DNA of 64,000 bases, taken from positions 1-64,000 of the forward strand of contig MU385786.1 of assembly GCA_022497155.1 (NCBI GenBank), written 5' to 3'. This DNA is from Whalleya microplaca. Lineage: Eukaryota; Ascomycota; Sordariomycetes; Xylariales; Xylariaceae. Below are positions 9,105 to 20,659 of the stretch, in pieces (position 1 is the stretch's first letter; each line of letters starts with the position of its first letter). A program made the position numbers and the translations under genes. The notes under the pieces were generated by a model. It was given only the letters and a program-made list of their open reading frames with translations. It made no database searches and was not told the origin of the DNA.

Positions 9105-11506
9105 TGTGACAAGGAATGAGAGGCTGGTGGATCAGGTCGTGTGGGATCTTTAACAGATGAAGAGAGGATATGCTTGACGCGCAAGTTATGATTGAGAAGC
9201 TCTTGTTTCGTGGTTGAAACTGTCAATATGGGACAAAGTAATGAGGAGGGTGTGTTTTAGCATGAAGAAGTCGGGCAAGTGATTTTGGGAGGTGGAAGAG
9301 TCGATATATATAGGAATAGTTGACATGGTCAAATGAACGACGACAAAGCAGAAGTTGGGTACACACCAACAACATCCTGCTAGCCTTCCAGCACTTGGAT
9401 TGATGATGTATGCTTCCTCGTGGCCACTTCCGTAAGTTAATTTCTTTTTCAGCACGTGTAGCAGCTTCCGCTATGTATGGTTCAAATGGATAACGAGAGC
9501 TTAATAAGTGTATTCAAGTCGGTAAGGAAGCGAAGGAGCTAGCTGAATCTCCCTTGAATTATGATTTGGGCGCTTTGAACTTCCACAGATAAGCTGTGTC
9601 ACTAGATACATTGGGCAGGTCTCGCGTTATATTGCTTCTAAGAGAAGGTGATATACGGCTGAGTCTAAGCCACTGAACTTACTCTGGTGCTCACTCTCGT
9701 ATCACAACTGTAGGACTCCCGGATGGTAAGTATCACAACAGACTGTCAAGCATTGTCCTCATCCTTGGCATTCATAACTATCAGTTGAGGCTGGCTCGAC
9801 AACGTATATGATAAGGTATAGATATGTAGCCAACTATAGGCGATAAACAGTATGAAGGAGCTGAGACTGTTGATGGTGGTTAATGGAGCTGAAAGGGGGT
9901 TTGGTCGGAGTAGAAACAGCCCGATATGATTTAATTTTAGCAGCTGCGTTGTCACCCATTATTGAGTTTTAACAATACATGGCACTCTTATCGTATTTTC
10001 CTAGTCGGTCTCACACTATGAATTGATTGCGTATAGGGAGATCACGCAAGAGAGGACTCGGACACGCCTGCGTCATAGTAAAATGATGAATTATATGATA
10101 TACCCGCGTAGAGATAATTGGCATCTTTGAGTTAGACTCTGACGACAATGCTTGAATGTTCGCACGCATCTAGACTTAGCGCTACAGACAGATCAATGGT
10201 TATGTGTAACCGCGCAAAAGCCACGTAAGCTGACACCCACACACAGCTGAAAATCCAGTTTCTCTACAGTGAGTGCCAATTCATAATCTGACGAATTTCA
10301 GGAGGCACGACTGCGACTCTCATAAATATCGCGTAGTCCATAACAAAATGCATACCTTTTGGCAGAAGAACCTGTTTTTCGTTTAATTAAGATTTAAGCC
10401 GTGGAATTATAGGGTTTCAGGGACGTACATATCTATTACGTGCGAAGACTTCCGGCATACCAAGAATTGAATGGATATGTGAAGGCCGCAGAACCTTGCA
10501 CCGCATATACACTTACTACAGTGTAGGCTGATGACATTTAATAGTCTGAATATTTCTTACTGAAGACGGGCACATCGCTTTGGCTGGTGGTAGATTACGC
10601 TTGATCACATTACGCCTCTCGGGTCACCAGTCTCACCTCAGTTTTGCCAATATATCAGTTACAGATTAGGTATTATACAGCGCTGGAACTACAGATACGA
10701 ACGTAATCATATGTTTCGATGCACAAAAGTCTCTTCATCTAAAGCCACATAAATTTGAATCAACTTGCCATATAATGGTGACTCTAAGTGTTGCGGCTGG
10801 GCTAATAAAGTGACTTCGGTTCGATTCCTAACTCATATTTGTGTCGGCTCTATGCTGGCTGGTTCTGAGTCGGTACTGCAGCCGTCCTATGCGCCACGGA
10901 AGTATTAATTTAAAAACATCCCTTCTGTAGACTTGCAGGTAGACATAGGTAGATTGCTTTTTGTCCCTGGACATTCAAAATTTAGGGCCACTACTCCGTA
11001 TTGGCTTGGGTCCAATAATCATTTATCCCCTTCTATTCTAGAAGCTTTGGCGCAAGACTAGGTATATAACACCGTACCTAATAAGTTGCCGCCCAAGACC
11101 ATGAAGCATAAAAACCCATGGCAATGGAAACATTCTTGGTCATATGTGTATTTGTACACTACTCGCTGGGATATGGTGGGCGACCAAGATTCCCTCGCAA
11201 CCTCGCCATGCTGATAGGAATCATAGAACCCCGTAAATTCTAGATCTAAATGCATATGGTCAAGCTGATAGAAGGTAGAGATCGATGTTATTGAAGTTCA
11301 TCTATCTACTCCCTTAGGTAATCAAGATATCCAAACCACAGCGCCACGCTTTGTGCTACTCTTATGAAAACAAAACATTGCCTAAACCGACCTCACACCC
11401 ATGACATCCAACATAGGTGATCATTGCCCGCTAGTACCATATATGAGTACAGTTTCATCCACTGTTACTCACGATTATTCAGATCGAGAGATTAGGCTCG
11501 TGAATT
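9105..11506. other. Long intergenic stretch, no gene seen
   Basis: About 2.4 kb with no open frame or splice-linked series that I can support. A near-perfect Pol III B-box-like GGTTCGATTCC at about 10818 lacks a matching acceptor stem and is not called as a tRNA. Its left edge is the promoter of the minus-strand secreted-protein gene. Confidence 0.5.
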
Positions 11507-14002
11507 TCAGTCATATGCATTTTGTCTAGAATTCGGTCTCCTGGGCGTATGGCTGACTCGTCGCTGGTCGCGCCCAGGGATAGGTGGGCTAGTGGTGGTG
11601 TCGTCTTCTACAGGCGAGTATCCAGTCCGCCTGTTCTCGAAATCTGCGACGTGGTGTCTAGTGCTGCTCTCGTGATCAAGGTGTCTCGAAACACGTCTCA
11701 AAGGACGAGTCTCTTTGGCGTCGTTCTGTTTTTCAACTTCTGTATAAGCCCCTTTCTTGAAGTTACCGAGTCCGAATCGTGATGGATGTGGAAAATGCGT
11801 CATGATAAGGACAACAAAGTAGCAGATCGTGATCGTCGGTAACATCCAAGTACTTCCGATGAACCTCGCCGCGCCTTGGTCATGAAGTACCGCATCAGAT
11901 TTACTGGCTATGGTCGTTAGGAGCCCTAGGCCAACAGCAATGAGAAGGCAAAAGGCGGTCCTGAAAATATTGAAGGGCGACCATCCTTTTCGTTTAGATA
12001 TGGCGTGCATGACTGTGAGGAAAAGTAGAACAATCCCAGCGCAAGCGAACGAATAGATGAACTGCACATTGTGTCAATGCTCGTCTCAACTTCCAATACG
12101 GCAAATGCCACTATGTTATGACAGGCAAGAGAGAAGGGAAAAACACTTACGACTAAAACAAATCTTCGCCCAATAGAAGCTGAGGCCGCGGTCTGCATAT
12201 GCTCACTCGTGTAACCTTCATGCTCAGACTCCTCCGGGGCTTCGATTCCGAATGCGGCATAAATGGCATTAACCATTGTATATATAAGTTCAGTAACATC
12301 CTGCCTAAAGTGTTCATATGTGTCGGCATCGGGTTCCGAGCTGCTCCAAAATGAGTCGGGAATGTCGGAAATCTCAGCGAGGAGTTCCTTGACCGATTCC
12401 CATGTCTCAAGAACGTTGGTCGGTTGGTACTTTTCCAAGAATGGATAGATAACGTCCTCCAGCATCTTGGACACCTCCTTAGAGGTTGGATTTTCTGGCA
12501 GAGAGTACTGTCCCTTGACGACTTTGTCTATAGCTGCGCTTATAGATTCAAGGACACGAGCCCAAACAAAGAACTGATTAGCGCCCTCGAGAAGGAGGGT
12601 GAGAGCGATATGAAAAGGTAGATGTATAGACGCCCTGTGGAGTCATATCAGCGGAATTGTCAAGAGAGGTTGAAACGCGTCCGAGCCAAAATCATACTTA
12701 CCACCAGACCTGATGTCGTTTTGACATCGAATGTTCTTCATGCATCCAATCGAAGTACAGCTGAAAAATAATATAGATCAAAGCGCATGACGCCGTCGCG
12801 ATTCCAATGAGTGCCGGGCCTTTTACAAGTCAGCTACTATTAAAGAATCTGTGAGAGAACACATACTCCATGTTGTAAACTGGGTGTCTTTTACATAAGT
12901 ATCTTTCACGATAAGAGTTACACTCTTAGTTAGAATTATTACACCTGTATTCTTTGTTAGATGGATCTCGTAGTACACTGCAAGTCAACATACCTTCTCC
13001 AAGGATCACAAGAGTGAGGAGATTCAAGCGCTCGCCCAAGTGGGTGCCAAGGAAGGTCAGAACGGAATGCGCCTGGGATAGACCAAGATGTAATCCCATC
13101 TCAACGACACCGCCGACGTACCACACGACAAATACTCGACTCGAGTGGCCTAAATTGTACCGAAACGAAATTCCGAAGTAGACTAGTGCGGTAACAAGAT
13201 GCAATAGAGCCGTTATGAATAACGACCCCCTGCCATCAACGTACTTCCGAACCTGGTATGCCACCACGCCATATTGGATAAACAGGACGAACCGAGAGAC
13301 AGCGAGAAATAACGACATTGTCCTAAACACCTCCACAATCTGCTCATCTGGGTTGAAGCTCGTGCCAATCTCAGCAAACCCCACCATTACTCCAAGGTGG
13401 ATTGCTTTGCAGCATCGCTCTAGAACGCTGTCGGCAGTGTACCGGACATCGTAAAGGGTGGTGATTAACCATGTTGTCCATAGGAGACTGTGAGAGATTA
13501 GTCGACGTACGTCCGAAGTAAGAATATTGTTTAACTTACACCATAAAGCCAATAAAGGATCGGAATCGTTCAATATCAGAGATATCATGTATCTAGCACA
13601 CAAGTCAGCTCCGGCACGTGGAGAGATGCATTAGGAATACACACGCTCGTAAAGACATTCAAGTTGGCCACGAACCACAGATCGTAGAACAACTAAGTCA
13701 CTGTTAGTTACGGGAAAAGTAGATGAGCACCATCTCTGAGCGGACCTCAAAATTTGTTGCCGAGTCAGTCTGTCCAGTGTTAGCTTAGGGTCCAGAATTA
13801 GAAACATTTCATGGCAGCTCACTTTGGCGAATACCGGGGGAATGCGTGACCGTTTCTCGTTGCTCAATTTTACCGTGCCTCCAGTCTCATGTTCGGCTCC
13901 GTGAACAACATGAACATGTCCTCCTGGCTGCTCGGGCTCAACAAGGCGGGTACCCACAAGCCGTAAGCGTCGGCCGGCGTAGTCAAGGTGGTTTTCAGCC
14001 AT
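11507..14002 (-). CDS. LtrA-family (low temperature requirement A) multi-pass membrane protein
   Basis: Nine exons on the minus strand: 14002-13823, 13769-13746, 13692-13645, 13592-13540, 13487-12994, 12944-12867, 12819-12702, 12634-12151 and 12061-11507. Together they encode 677 residues in one frame. After a hydrophilic N-terminus of about 60 residues comes the family entry motif NFELFYDLWFVANL, then repeated membrane segments (LLWTTWLITTLYDV, a histidine near AIHLGVM, FRYNLGHSS) and the LVILGEGVI signature. A soluble loop of about 100 residues follows (LPENPTSKEV to EGYTSEHMQ), then further membrane segments and a charged tail. Exon 2 is a 24-nt microexon. Exons 2 and 3 must be joined through a weak GTCCGC donor to keep the conserved motif. 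The family is widespread in bacteria and fungi, probably in transport, but its substrate is not established. Confidence 0.85.
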
Positions 14003-15115
14003 ATTGTAGATAGATAAAGACAAGCTCGTTCCGGCAGCCTCTATTTCACAGGAAGAAAAGGCAATTCAAGCGAGTGAAGTAGAGGCCAAGAAAAGAGGCT
14101 CACTGCACAATATATCTGAAGACGATCTCCCGTGTGGCATACCCAAAAATGATTCAGCTGGCTGGGTGGTGGGTCTTGCAAGCACTTATCTGTAAGCAGA
14201 GAACGAGAACGAGGCATTGTTTTGCAGCTTTTGTGGGTATTGTACAATAGTTTAATATGTCACTGTAGGATCTCACCGGGTTGGTGCTCCGTAGATTTGT
14301 TAAATCCGGGCTGCAGCTTGAAGCACTGCGGCCTAACTCGCGACAGGACAGTAGTAACGCGATTTTAAGTGGATTACCTAATAGGGCTGAACTTCCAGCT
14401 CACAAGCGATGCTACCAAAAAATCCTCCCCCCGGGATCCTATTGCTGGTGCCAGCTCCATCGTGAGTATTCTAACCAATCAGCTAGTGCTCGCTTACACC
14501 GTAACGCAGGATCGTTACTATTCAAGTAATTCATACTGCATTCAGAAATGCTAGTGTGCTTATAGTGACTTGGGTCCTAGTATAAAACAACCAATTGGAA
14601 CAACCTACTAAGTACCGCTACAGCCGCAGGTATGCATATAAATGGTACTAGTTGGCAAGGTAGTTTTTTTATAGATATGTAATTGGGAAAGTATAAGATA
14701 ATACATAAATACTGGTATCCTTTATCTATGGGTGTTCTCATGTTGCGAACTTATCATTAACGTTGTGCAGAATTCCTTGCTAGAACTTGATCTGTTCGGG
14801 CGGCGCGGAATTAAGCTCAGGTCCGGAATACATGGAAGAAGAACCATTGCCCAAGCTGCCCTGGTCAACACGGATTTCCCGTCGATTGGGCACTGGTTAT
14901 CATACATGTATGTACTAAGTATGTACGACTTTACCATCCGAGTGGACGTCCGACTCCAGCCACAGGCGGCTGGTCTGGTCTAATGGTGAGTGAACGATAT
15001 GAAGAAATCTCGTTGGCGAATAGACCGAACACGAATGCAGTTTCGACTGGCCTCACTGCATCTGCCTGAGCTGCCTAGCTGACAAGCCTGACTAGTGGGG
15101 TTGGGATGAATTGTA
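14003..15115. other. Upstream region of LtrA-like gene
   Basis: It contains the presumed promoter and leader of the minus-strand LtrA-like gene and otherwise no supported gene. A tRNA A-box-like TGGTCTAATGG near 14976 has no convincing B box at the right distance. Confidence 0.45.
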
Positions 15116-15313
15116 TCAATCGTAGGCTGGGCAGTCTGGGTCATCGCAATAAGTGTCTTTGGCAAAGATCGGCAGTGCTATCTCAGGCTTCGTGCAGGCC
15201 TTTCGCCTCCTTTTAGCTTTGTCGCATTGCTCAATTGTGGATTTCCACTGGCCCGTGCTACTGTCAACGAATCGACACCCGCACATGTAGAATAGATCGC
15301 GTGTTTTACACAT
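15116..15313 (-). CDS. Small MC-x8-CxC cysteine-rich protein
   Basis: Single-exon, 65 residues, with no signal peptide, so probably intracellular. The start is M-C-x8-C-G-C, then a lysine/arginine-rich middle (KAKRRRKACTKP), ending with a C-x4-C pair (YCDDPDC) close to the C-terminus. The spacing of the first three cysteines is identical to that in the protein encoded at 16103-16414 on the other strand. The pattern suggests a small zinc-binding fold. Many fungi have short proteins beginning M-C with such cysteine pairs; their function is unknown to me. The ATG at 15313 is the only in-frame start giving this motif. Confidence 0.6.
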   Translation of the reverse strand: MCKTRDLFYMCGCRFVDSSTGQWKSTIEQCDKAKRRRKACTKPEIALPIFAKDTYCDDPDCPAYD

Positions 15314-16102
15314 ACTTCTAGTCCCTAGATTGAGGCGTGTTAGGTTGTGTTTGTGATTGCAGAATTCCGTGGTGATGCTGTGATTGGTTGGCCGATATTG
15401 ACTCTTAGCACAGACAGTTCGAAGAGATGCAGGGGACTTCGTGTCCGGTGGACCTCATTGTCAATTTTTACAAATTTTTAGACAAAAAGAAACCAGGAGG
15501 ACAAGGCGATGCGTGTGATCCAATAGTACAACACATAGATGTCTTTGTTGCTCTAGAGACTATTCAACTTAAGTTGCCATCAATAGTGTAGTCCCAAAGA
15601 TTATCGAAGACGTTTTGAACAGGCAGGACAGCTTGTCAGGATTGTGCTCGACTTTACATAGTATGTTTGGTTCCGCTTTATTACAGGGTCAGTTATATGA
15701 ATGGCAGCATGGACTGCATAATTCTAAATTTTACATTTCATTACTATAATCTGTATTTTCGTAACCATTTAATGATATAATTATGCTACTGAGACTCGCA
15801 AAGAGTATTAGTTGTCGAGGAGCCCAGCGAGTCAACATTGTGAATGAATTCACCTTCGGTCAAAGACCACGTTCATCCGATGTCTCTTTCGGCTTTGATT
15901 TCATCATTATGTTGACATACGCCTTGCATTGTTGAGTCTTTGAGGAAACAAATCGGCTTTGTCGGCAATACCAGCATAAGGGGGTACATTCAGACAGGGC
16001 CCACCACGTGCTACCCGCCTTATGAAAAATCACCATATTACGAATTCCGAAGAACTCTTGCATCCAACTCAGAATCCATCTTACCGTATATTACACTTTA
16101 AC
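15314..16102. other. Intergenic between two divergent MC-x8-CxC genes
   Basis: The stretch lies between the small cysteine-rich gene on minus and its apparent relative on plus, so it would hold both promoters. I see no other gene. Confidence 0.5.
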
Positions 16103-16414
16103 ATGTGCTGGGATGTCGCTATCAAGCTCTCGTGCAGCTGTAGAACGAAAGAAGTTCGCATAGTCTGTCTATTCGTCAAGGAAGGGTACACTTGCGAAGG
16201 GGTTGAGAAAGTCCAAGATAGGTCGATTTACTGGTGTAAGAATGATGTATGTCGGTATCGCGCATTCAAACGCTTGGATCGCCAGATGAAATATTTGGAC
16301 GAGGAACAGTGGGACCGGGCCAACGAGCGACGGCTAGAGACGGTTAGACAGCAGCTTTTAGAACAGCAGCAGAAAAGCTCAGGTTTAGATGATTGGAATA
16401 TAAGTCACTATTAA
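16103..16414 (+). CDS. Small MC-x8-CxC cysteine-rich protein with charged tail
   Basis: 103 residues from the ATG at 16103. The frame is open upstream to 16022, but that extension starts at an unrelated ATG and is not protein-like. The start is M-C-x8-C-S-C, two further cysteines follow, then WCKNDVC, again a C-x4-C. The final 50 residues form a highly charged, Gln-rich probable helix or coiled coil (RLDRQMKYLDEEQWDRANE, RQQLLEQQQK). The shared start spacing and terminal C-x4-C link it to the gene at 15116-15313. No signal peptide. Probably a zinc-binding intracellular protein; function unknown. Confidence 0.6.
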   Translation: MCWDVAIKLSCSCRTKEVRIVCLFVKEGYTCEGVEKVQDRSIYWCKNDVCRYRAFKRLDRQMKYLDEEQWDRANERRLETVRQQLLEQQQKSSGLDDWNISHY

Positions 16415-16808
16415 AGGGGTAATTGATGTTAAGTGCGAATATGAATTCAATAAACGGCACAACAACTTGTACAGCTGTACATAATAACGGGTACATAGAT
16501 ATGTCAAGAGCAGGATGCAATGGCAGAAGAAATTCAGGAACCTATGTATCTATTGTACTATATATTTTCCATACGGTTTCTTCTCGGTGTCAAAGATGTA
16601 ACAATATTAGACTTAAGATTATAGTAGAGTAGAGTTGAAAGGCTTAACCCCCGCCCAATTTGCTTTGCCTTATACAACTTTTTCAAAACTCCAAATAAAC
16701 ACCTCTGGCCTTATATAGACGGCTGATGAAAGGGAAGATATGTACATACCAGCAAGATCATTGTAGAACCCCTAGTCTATCCCAAACATATTCCAATTCT
16801 AAGCTCAA
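16415..16808. other. Short intergenic, no gene seen
   Basis: AT-rich sequence between the plus-strand small protein and the 3' end of the minus-strand GH76 gene. Nothing else seen. Confidence 0.5.
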
Positions 16809-18430
16809 TTACATCAGTCCTACTAAGCTCCCAAGCAACAGTGCCCCAATCACTGCGCCATAACTCGCGCTGGCTCTATCCCCCATGGCCTGAGCCGGAC
16901 TATCGAAGGTACCGCTCGAGGAGTCAGCTGAGCCGTCAAATGCACTTTCACTGCTACTATTACCCGCAGAAGTGCTAACCGACTCTGAAGGAGGCATGAT
17001 GCTGACCAGGGCGCCCAGGACGCTCATCTGCGGGCCGGCGCCGGCCTTGTCATCGAACTTGCCGCTGCTCCAGGAAAACCCGCACAGACGGCCGTTGTCG
17101 CCGCCGGTGCACTGGGCCACGGCCGCCTTAGCGCTCTTCTTGAGAACAGGCAGGATCTTGCGAGCCGTGTATGGGGCCATCTGCATAGTCGAGGCCAGGA
17201 ACCGGTGCAGTAGGCCCTTGTAGAAGAGCATGTCGGTGTTGCAGTCGTCCTGAGACTCGCAGGACCCCTCGATCGCGATGCCGTCCTTGTTGAAGAAGAG
17301 GTCCAGGGTGTGGTCGAGAAGCCCGTCGAGACGTTCCTTCCAGTCATCGTCTGCCGTCTACCTGCCAGTCAGCAATGGAGGACAAGGGGTATTGTGGGAT
17401 GCAATAGCGGATGCTTGGCTGAGATATTTTGTTTGCTGTGAATAAATGCCGTAGTGGGGAAACAGCAACATACCATGTTGTAAAGATGCGCGCAACCTTG
17501 GATAAGCTCGGCAGCGGTGTACGAAAGCTGCAGGCGGTTGATCTTGTCGCATTTATCCTGATGCGCTCCGTCGAAGACTTCATACTTATCCGAGATGAAC
17601 CCGATATCTTCGAGCAACTCGTAGGTGTGCTCCGCCGCATCGACGTACTTGGGGTTATTCGTCATGCGTGCTAGTTGAGCTCCGAGGTTGAAGTATCCGG
17701 CATTCGCACCAGCTTACTGCGTGTCAGCGACATAGTCCGGCGGCGCAGTTTGAAATAACCCTCGCCTACACGAAGACGTTCACTTACTACTGACGTAGTT
17801 ATACCCCTCCGCAATTGGAGAGATTATCCACCTCAACGCTCCCTTGCACTCCCCTCGTTGTACCCGCCGTTGGCCGTTCGTCTGTTCGTAGAAGACCTTC
17901 TCGGCTACATCTGTCCACTGAATCTTTCCCTCGGCTAGGAGCCCAGTCTTCTCGGCTTGAAGCCCGGTCTGCTCGGCCAACACAGCGGCCATCGCCCAGA
18001 AATCCTGGTCGTCGTTGCCCTCTGTTAACGTCCAGTTTGTGGGGACGAAGTCCTCGTCGTCGGTCAACTGGAAGGACAGGCCCTGGGCGATCACCTCGTC
18101 GTACGTCGCGTTCCCCGATCGGCTCCGGTAGTCCAACATAGTACCCCAGAGAGCTGCGCCGGTCCACCACGCGTACTTGCCATCGGGGGGCGTCGGGTTG
18201 AAGAGCCCCGGGATTCTGCCCGGCTCGTTGCCGTCGTAGAGGGACATGAGGTCTCCCGCCACGACCGCCGCCGCCGCCTTGACCGACTCTGGGACTCGTC
18301 AGCATTCATTCATCCATGACGGTCACCGGTACCCACCTGCGTCGTCAACGTCTACCGTCAGGCCCGCGATAGCGCCATGCGCGGCTAGGAACACCCGCGC
18401 TAGCGAGATGGGCGTGAGCCTCGCCATCAT
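16809..18430 (-). CDS. GPI-anchored GH76 family protein (Dfg5/Dcw1-like alpha-1,6-mannanase)
   Basis: Four exons: 18430-18337, 18288-17788, 17712-17474 and 17357-16809, encoding 460 residues. The N-terminus is a signal peptide (MMARLTPISLARVFLAAHG). The GH76 core includes AWWTGAALWGTMLDY, the catalytic aspartate pair in EGNDDQDFWAMAA, GALRWII, EGYNYVS joined to TGANAGYFNLGAQLAR, and FDGAHQDKC with LQLSYTAAELIQG. A Ser/Gly-rich stretch and a hydrophobic C-terminus (GAVIGALLLGSLVGLM) indicate a GPI anchor. Fungal members act at the cell wall and are thought to process GPI glycans and cross-link glycoproteins to wall glucan. A second ATG lies one codon downstream (18427). The gene looks intact, with the usual length for the family. 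Confidence 0.9.
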
Positions 18431-19655
18431 AGATCCCAGTTGAGTGAGAAACTAAAATGCCGATCGAAGAAATCCGCTATGTACAATCCTACATACGATC
18501 GCGACCTGGACGATCTAACGAGAACGAGCAGCTGATGTATACATATGTCTGACGATGCGACCCACCGACGAGAAAATAGAATCGCTGCTAGGGCGGTTTG
18601 CGCGACGAAAAGCGCGTACTTAAACTGGGTGAAGCCATCCCCCTTTTCCAATAGTGATGCTCCTGCGCCGTAATACCCAGGTTGCTGGTCAAGAAAGATT
18701 CCGTACCGAGTAAATGAGCGTCTTCAGCTCAGCTTGGCAATACAGATTTATAGAAATTAACCTTCTCACTAAGGGCCTGATCGTGGTCGGGGAACCATGT
18801 CAAACCCACAGGGCTGAGTTGTTTCTTGACGGAGCCTCAAATCTGGGCCAACTTGTTAGTTATTATTTGCTTTTTAGTCTCTTACTGTGCTGCCTGGTGC
18901 GCACAAGCTTTTCAGCACAGCTGGGCATGATACAATTGCAATGTTGCCTAACTAGCCAACATTTGTTTGACATCTAAGCTAATAGTAAAATTTAGAAAAT
19001 AGGCTTAAACTAATAATAGACATCTCACCGCTACATGTACTGAATCGTTCGAAGTATACTCGTGTCGGTGAGAATTGATCCGTTTTCTATCAATCTGGAG
19101 CTGTCCAGTGACGATCATTAATATGCCCGGAATACCGGCTCATTTCACTTAATTGTGGCATTCCAAACATTTCTTCTCTTGGGACTTATACTATTAAAGA
19201 GGTTCGTTTTTCGGAAGAGTCGGGTGCACTAGATGGCAACTGATGAAATGAAAAAAACTGCGAGTTTACGTTCATTCTCAGTCTGTTATGTCTCAATTGC
19301 CATGCTAAATACTCAAGATATCACATATGCGATAGATAAAATCGTACAGAATTCTGTCTTGTAGGCTCATCAAGCACTAGCTACGGATGTACACGACAAT
19401 TGAACTATCGAAGTGGTTACATTTAGAAATTAACTGCAGCCACTGGTGACAATGGCGTTGGAGACGATTTTTGGGAAGGAATTAGGTCACGGTGAAAAGG
19501 TAGGGCCAAGGTAGCTCGACTAGTGTTCATACTCGAATAGAACGAGTCCAAGCACACGATTCAAAATGATAGGTACTTCTCCAGATCAAACTTGAGACCA
19601 AATCATATTACTATAAGGGTATCAATCAGACTGGATGAACTCTACATGTATGCAC
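18431..19655. other. Intergenic, no gene seen
   Basis: Promoter side of the GH76 gene and 3' side of the CSN8-like gene. Open frames such as 18714-18977 have random composition and no splice support. Confidence 0.5.
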
Positions 19656-20659
19656 CTACCGAGCCTTGACCTTCCTGATGACGACCTTTCCGCCGTCTAA
19701 CTCCCAGCCAACACCGTCCACTGCCCGAAGGCTTGCCCATTTCGCACCTGCGCATGTTTCTAAGAAATCCAGATCCACACTCAAATACGTCCTCGCAAAG
19801 CATTTCAACAAGTGCTTCCGCATTACTTCGTCGGCATATTCGAGGAGCTTCGCCTTGTGCCCGTCGACCCTCCTCTTCAGTCGGTTGAACTCGACGTAGT
19901 TGTCATGAGCCAGCGCATCGAGAACAGAATCGACCTTGGGATCGGTGAGCCGATACTTGTGTCGCAGAGCGAAGGCCTCGGCCAGGTTGTTCCGCCGGCA
20001 TGCGGTGTCGAGAATCAGATAACCGATCACCTCGGCCCGTTCCACCGTCGTCATACTATGCAGCGGCTGGATCCGGCGTAGCAGGTGCAGTATAGCAGGT
20101 TGGTACGATTCGGGGTGCTTGACGAGCACGGAGAGGCGGATGCAGAAAAGGTAGACCTGTATCACGAAGTCGTCGACCCGCTTCGAGGCCACGATGCCCT
20201 CTCGAAGCTTTCTGAGGGCGGACAGGACATCAGACAAGCCCTTGGTGTTGCTCGGAAGGATAGCTGGAGCCGTGGAAGGTCTGGACAGGTCGGGCGATGT
20301 GAAGCTCTTGGTAGGCTTGGGCATGGTGTTCTCCTTGTTGGACGAGAGGTCGAGCGAGGCGAAGCGGCGGAGCAGCTCGTCGCGCTCGCCAGCATCGGAG
20401 CAGAAGGTCATGTAGCGTTCGACGATCTTGGTGTAGTAGCGTTCTTGGGTCTTGAAGTCAAGCAGCCTGCGAGTGTGGTTAATTGCTGGTTAGAAGCAGA
20501 TAGGGAGCTACGATGATGCATGGGAATGGGAAACACGCACCTGTTGTCTCCCTTCGAAGGTAAACCCATCGACTCGAGGGGATCCAGGTCGACCGGCTTC
20601 AGGCGACTCCATGGTGCAGAAGGTGTTCTGCCTCCTCGGGCGCCCCCGCGTCCACGCAT
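19656..20659 (-). CDS. CSN8/PSMD8/eIF3K-like helical-repeat protein
   Basis: Two exons, 20659-20541 and 20466-19656, encode 309 residues. The join restores LLDFKTQERYYTKIVERYMTFC across an intron with a GTGCGT donor and CGCAG acceptor. The N-terminus is Arg/Gly-rich (MRGRGGARGGR), which could bind RNA or be methylated. A disordered Ser/Thr/Pro segment follows, then an all-helical region (VQVYLFCIRLSVLV-like helices, VERAEVIGYLILDTACRRNNLAEAFAL). The end looks like a winged helix (FARTYLSVDLDFLE, then WELDGGKVVIRK). This matches the layout of the CSN8/PSMD8/eIF3K family of signalosome, proteasome-lid and eIF3 scaffolds. I cannot say which complex it joins. An in-frame TTG lies two codons upstream, but the ATG at 20659 is used here. 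Confidence 0.7.

Noticed and set aside
10790..10850. tRNA-like B box GGTTCGATTCC on the plus strand
   Set aside because: The T-arm pairs only partly, and no 5' acceptor strand or anticodon arm fits at the right distance.
14967..15055. tRNA-like A box TGGTCTAATGG
   Set aside because: The possible downstream T-loop does not match well and the spacing and stems fail.
16500..16640. Possible 3' exon of the small MC-x8-CxC gene
   Set aside because: The gene already ends at a clean stop at 16414 and no good splice pair joins the later open frame.
18714..18977. 87-codon open frame with hydrophobic stretches
   Set aside because: No ATG context, splice extension or family resemblance; probably chance in AT-rich DNA.
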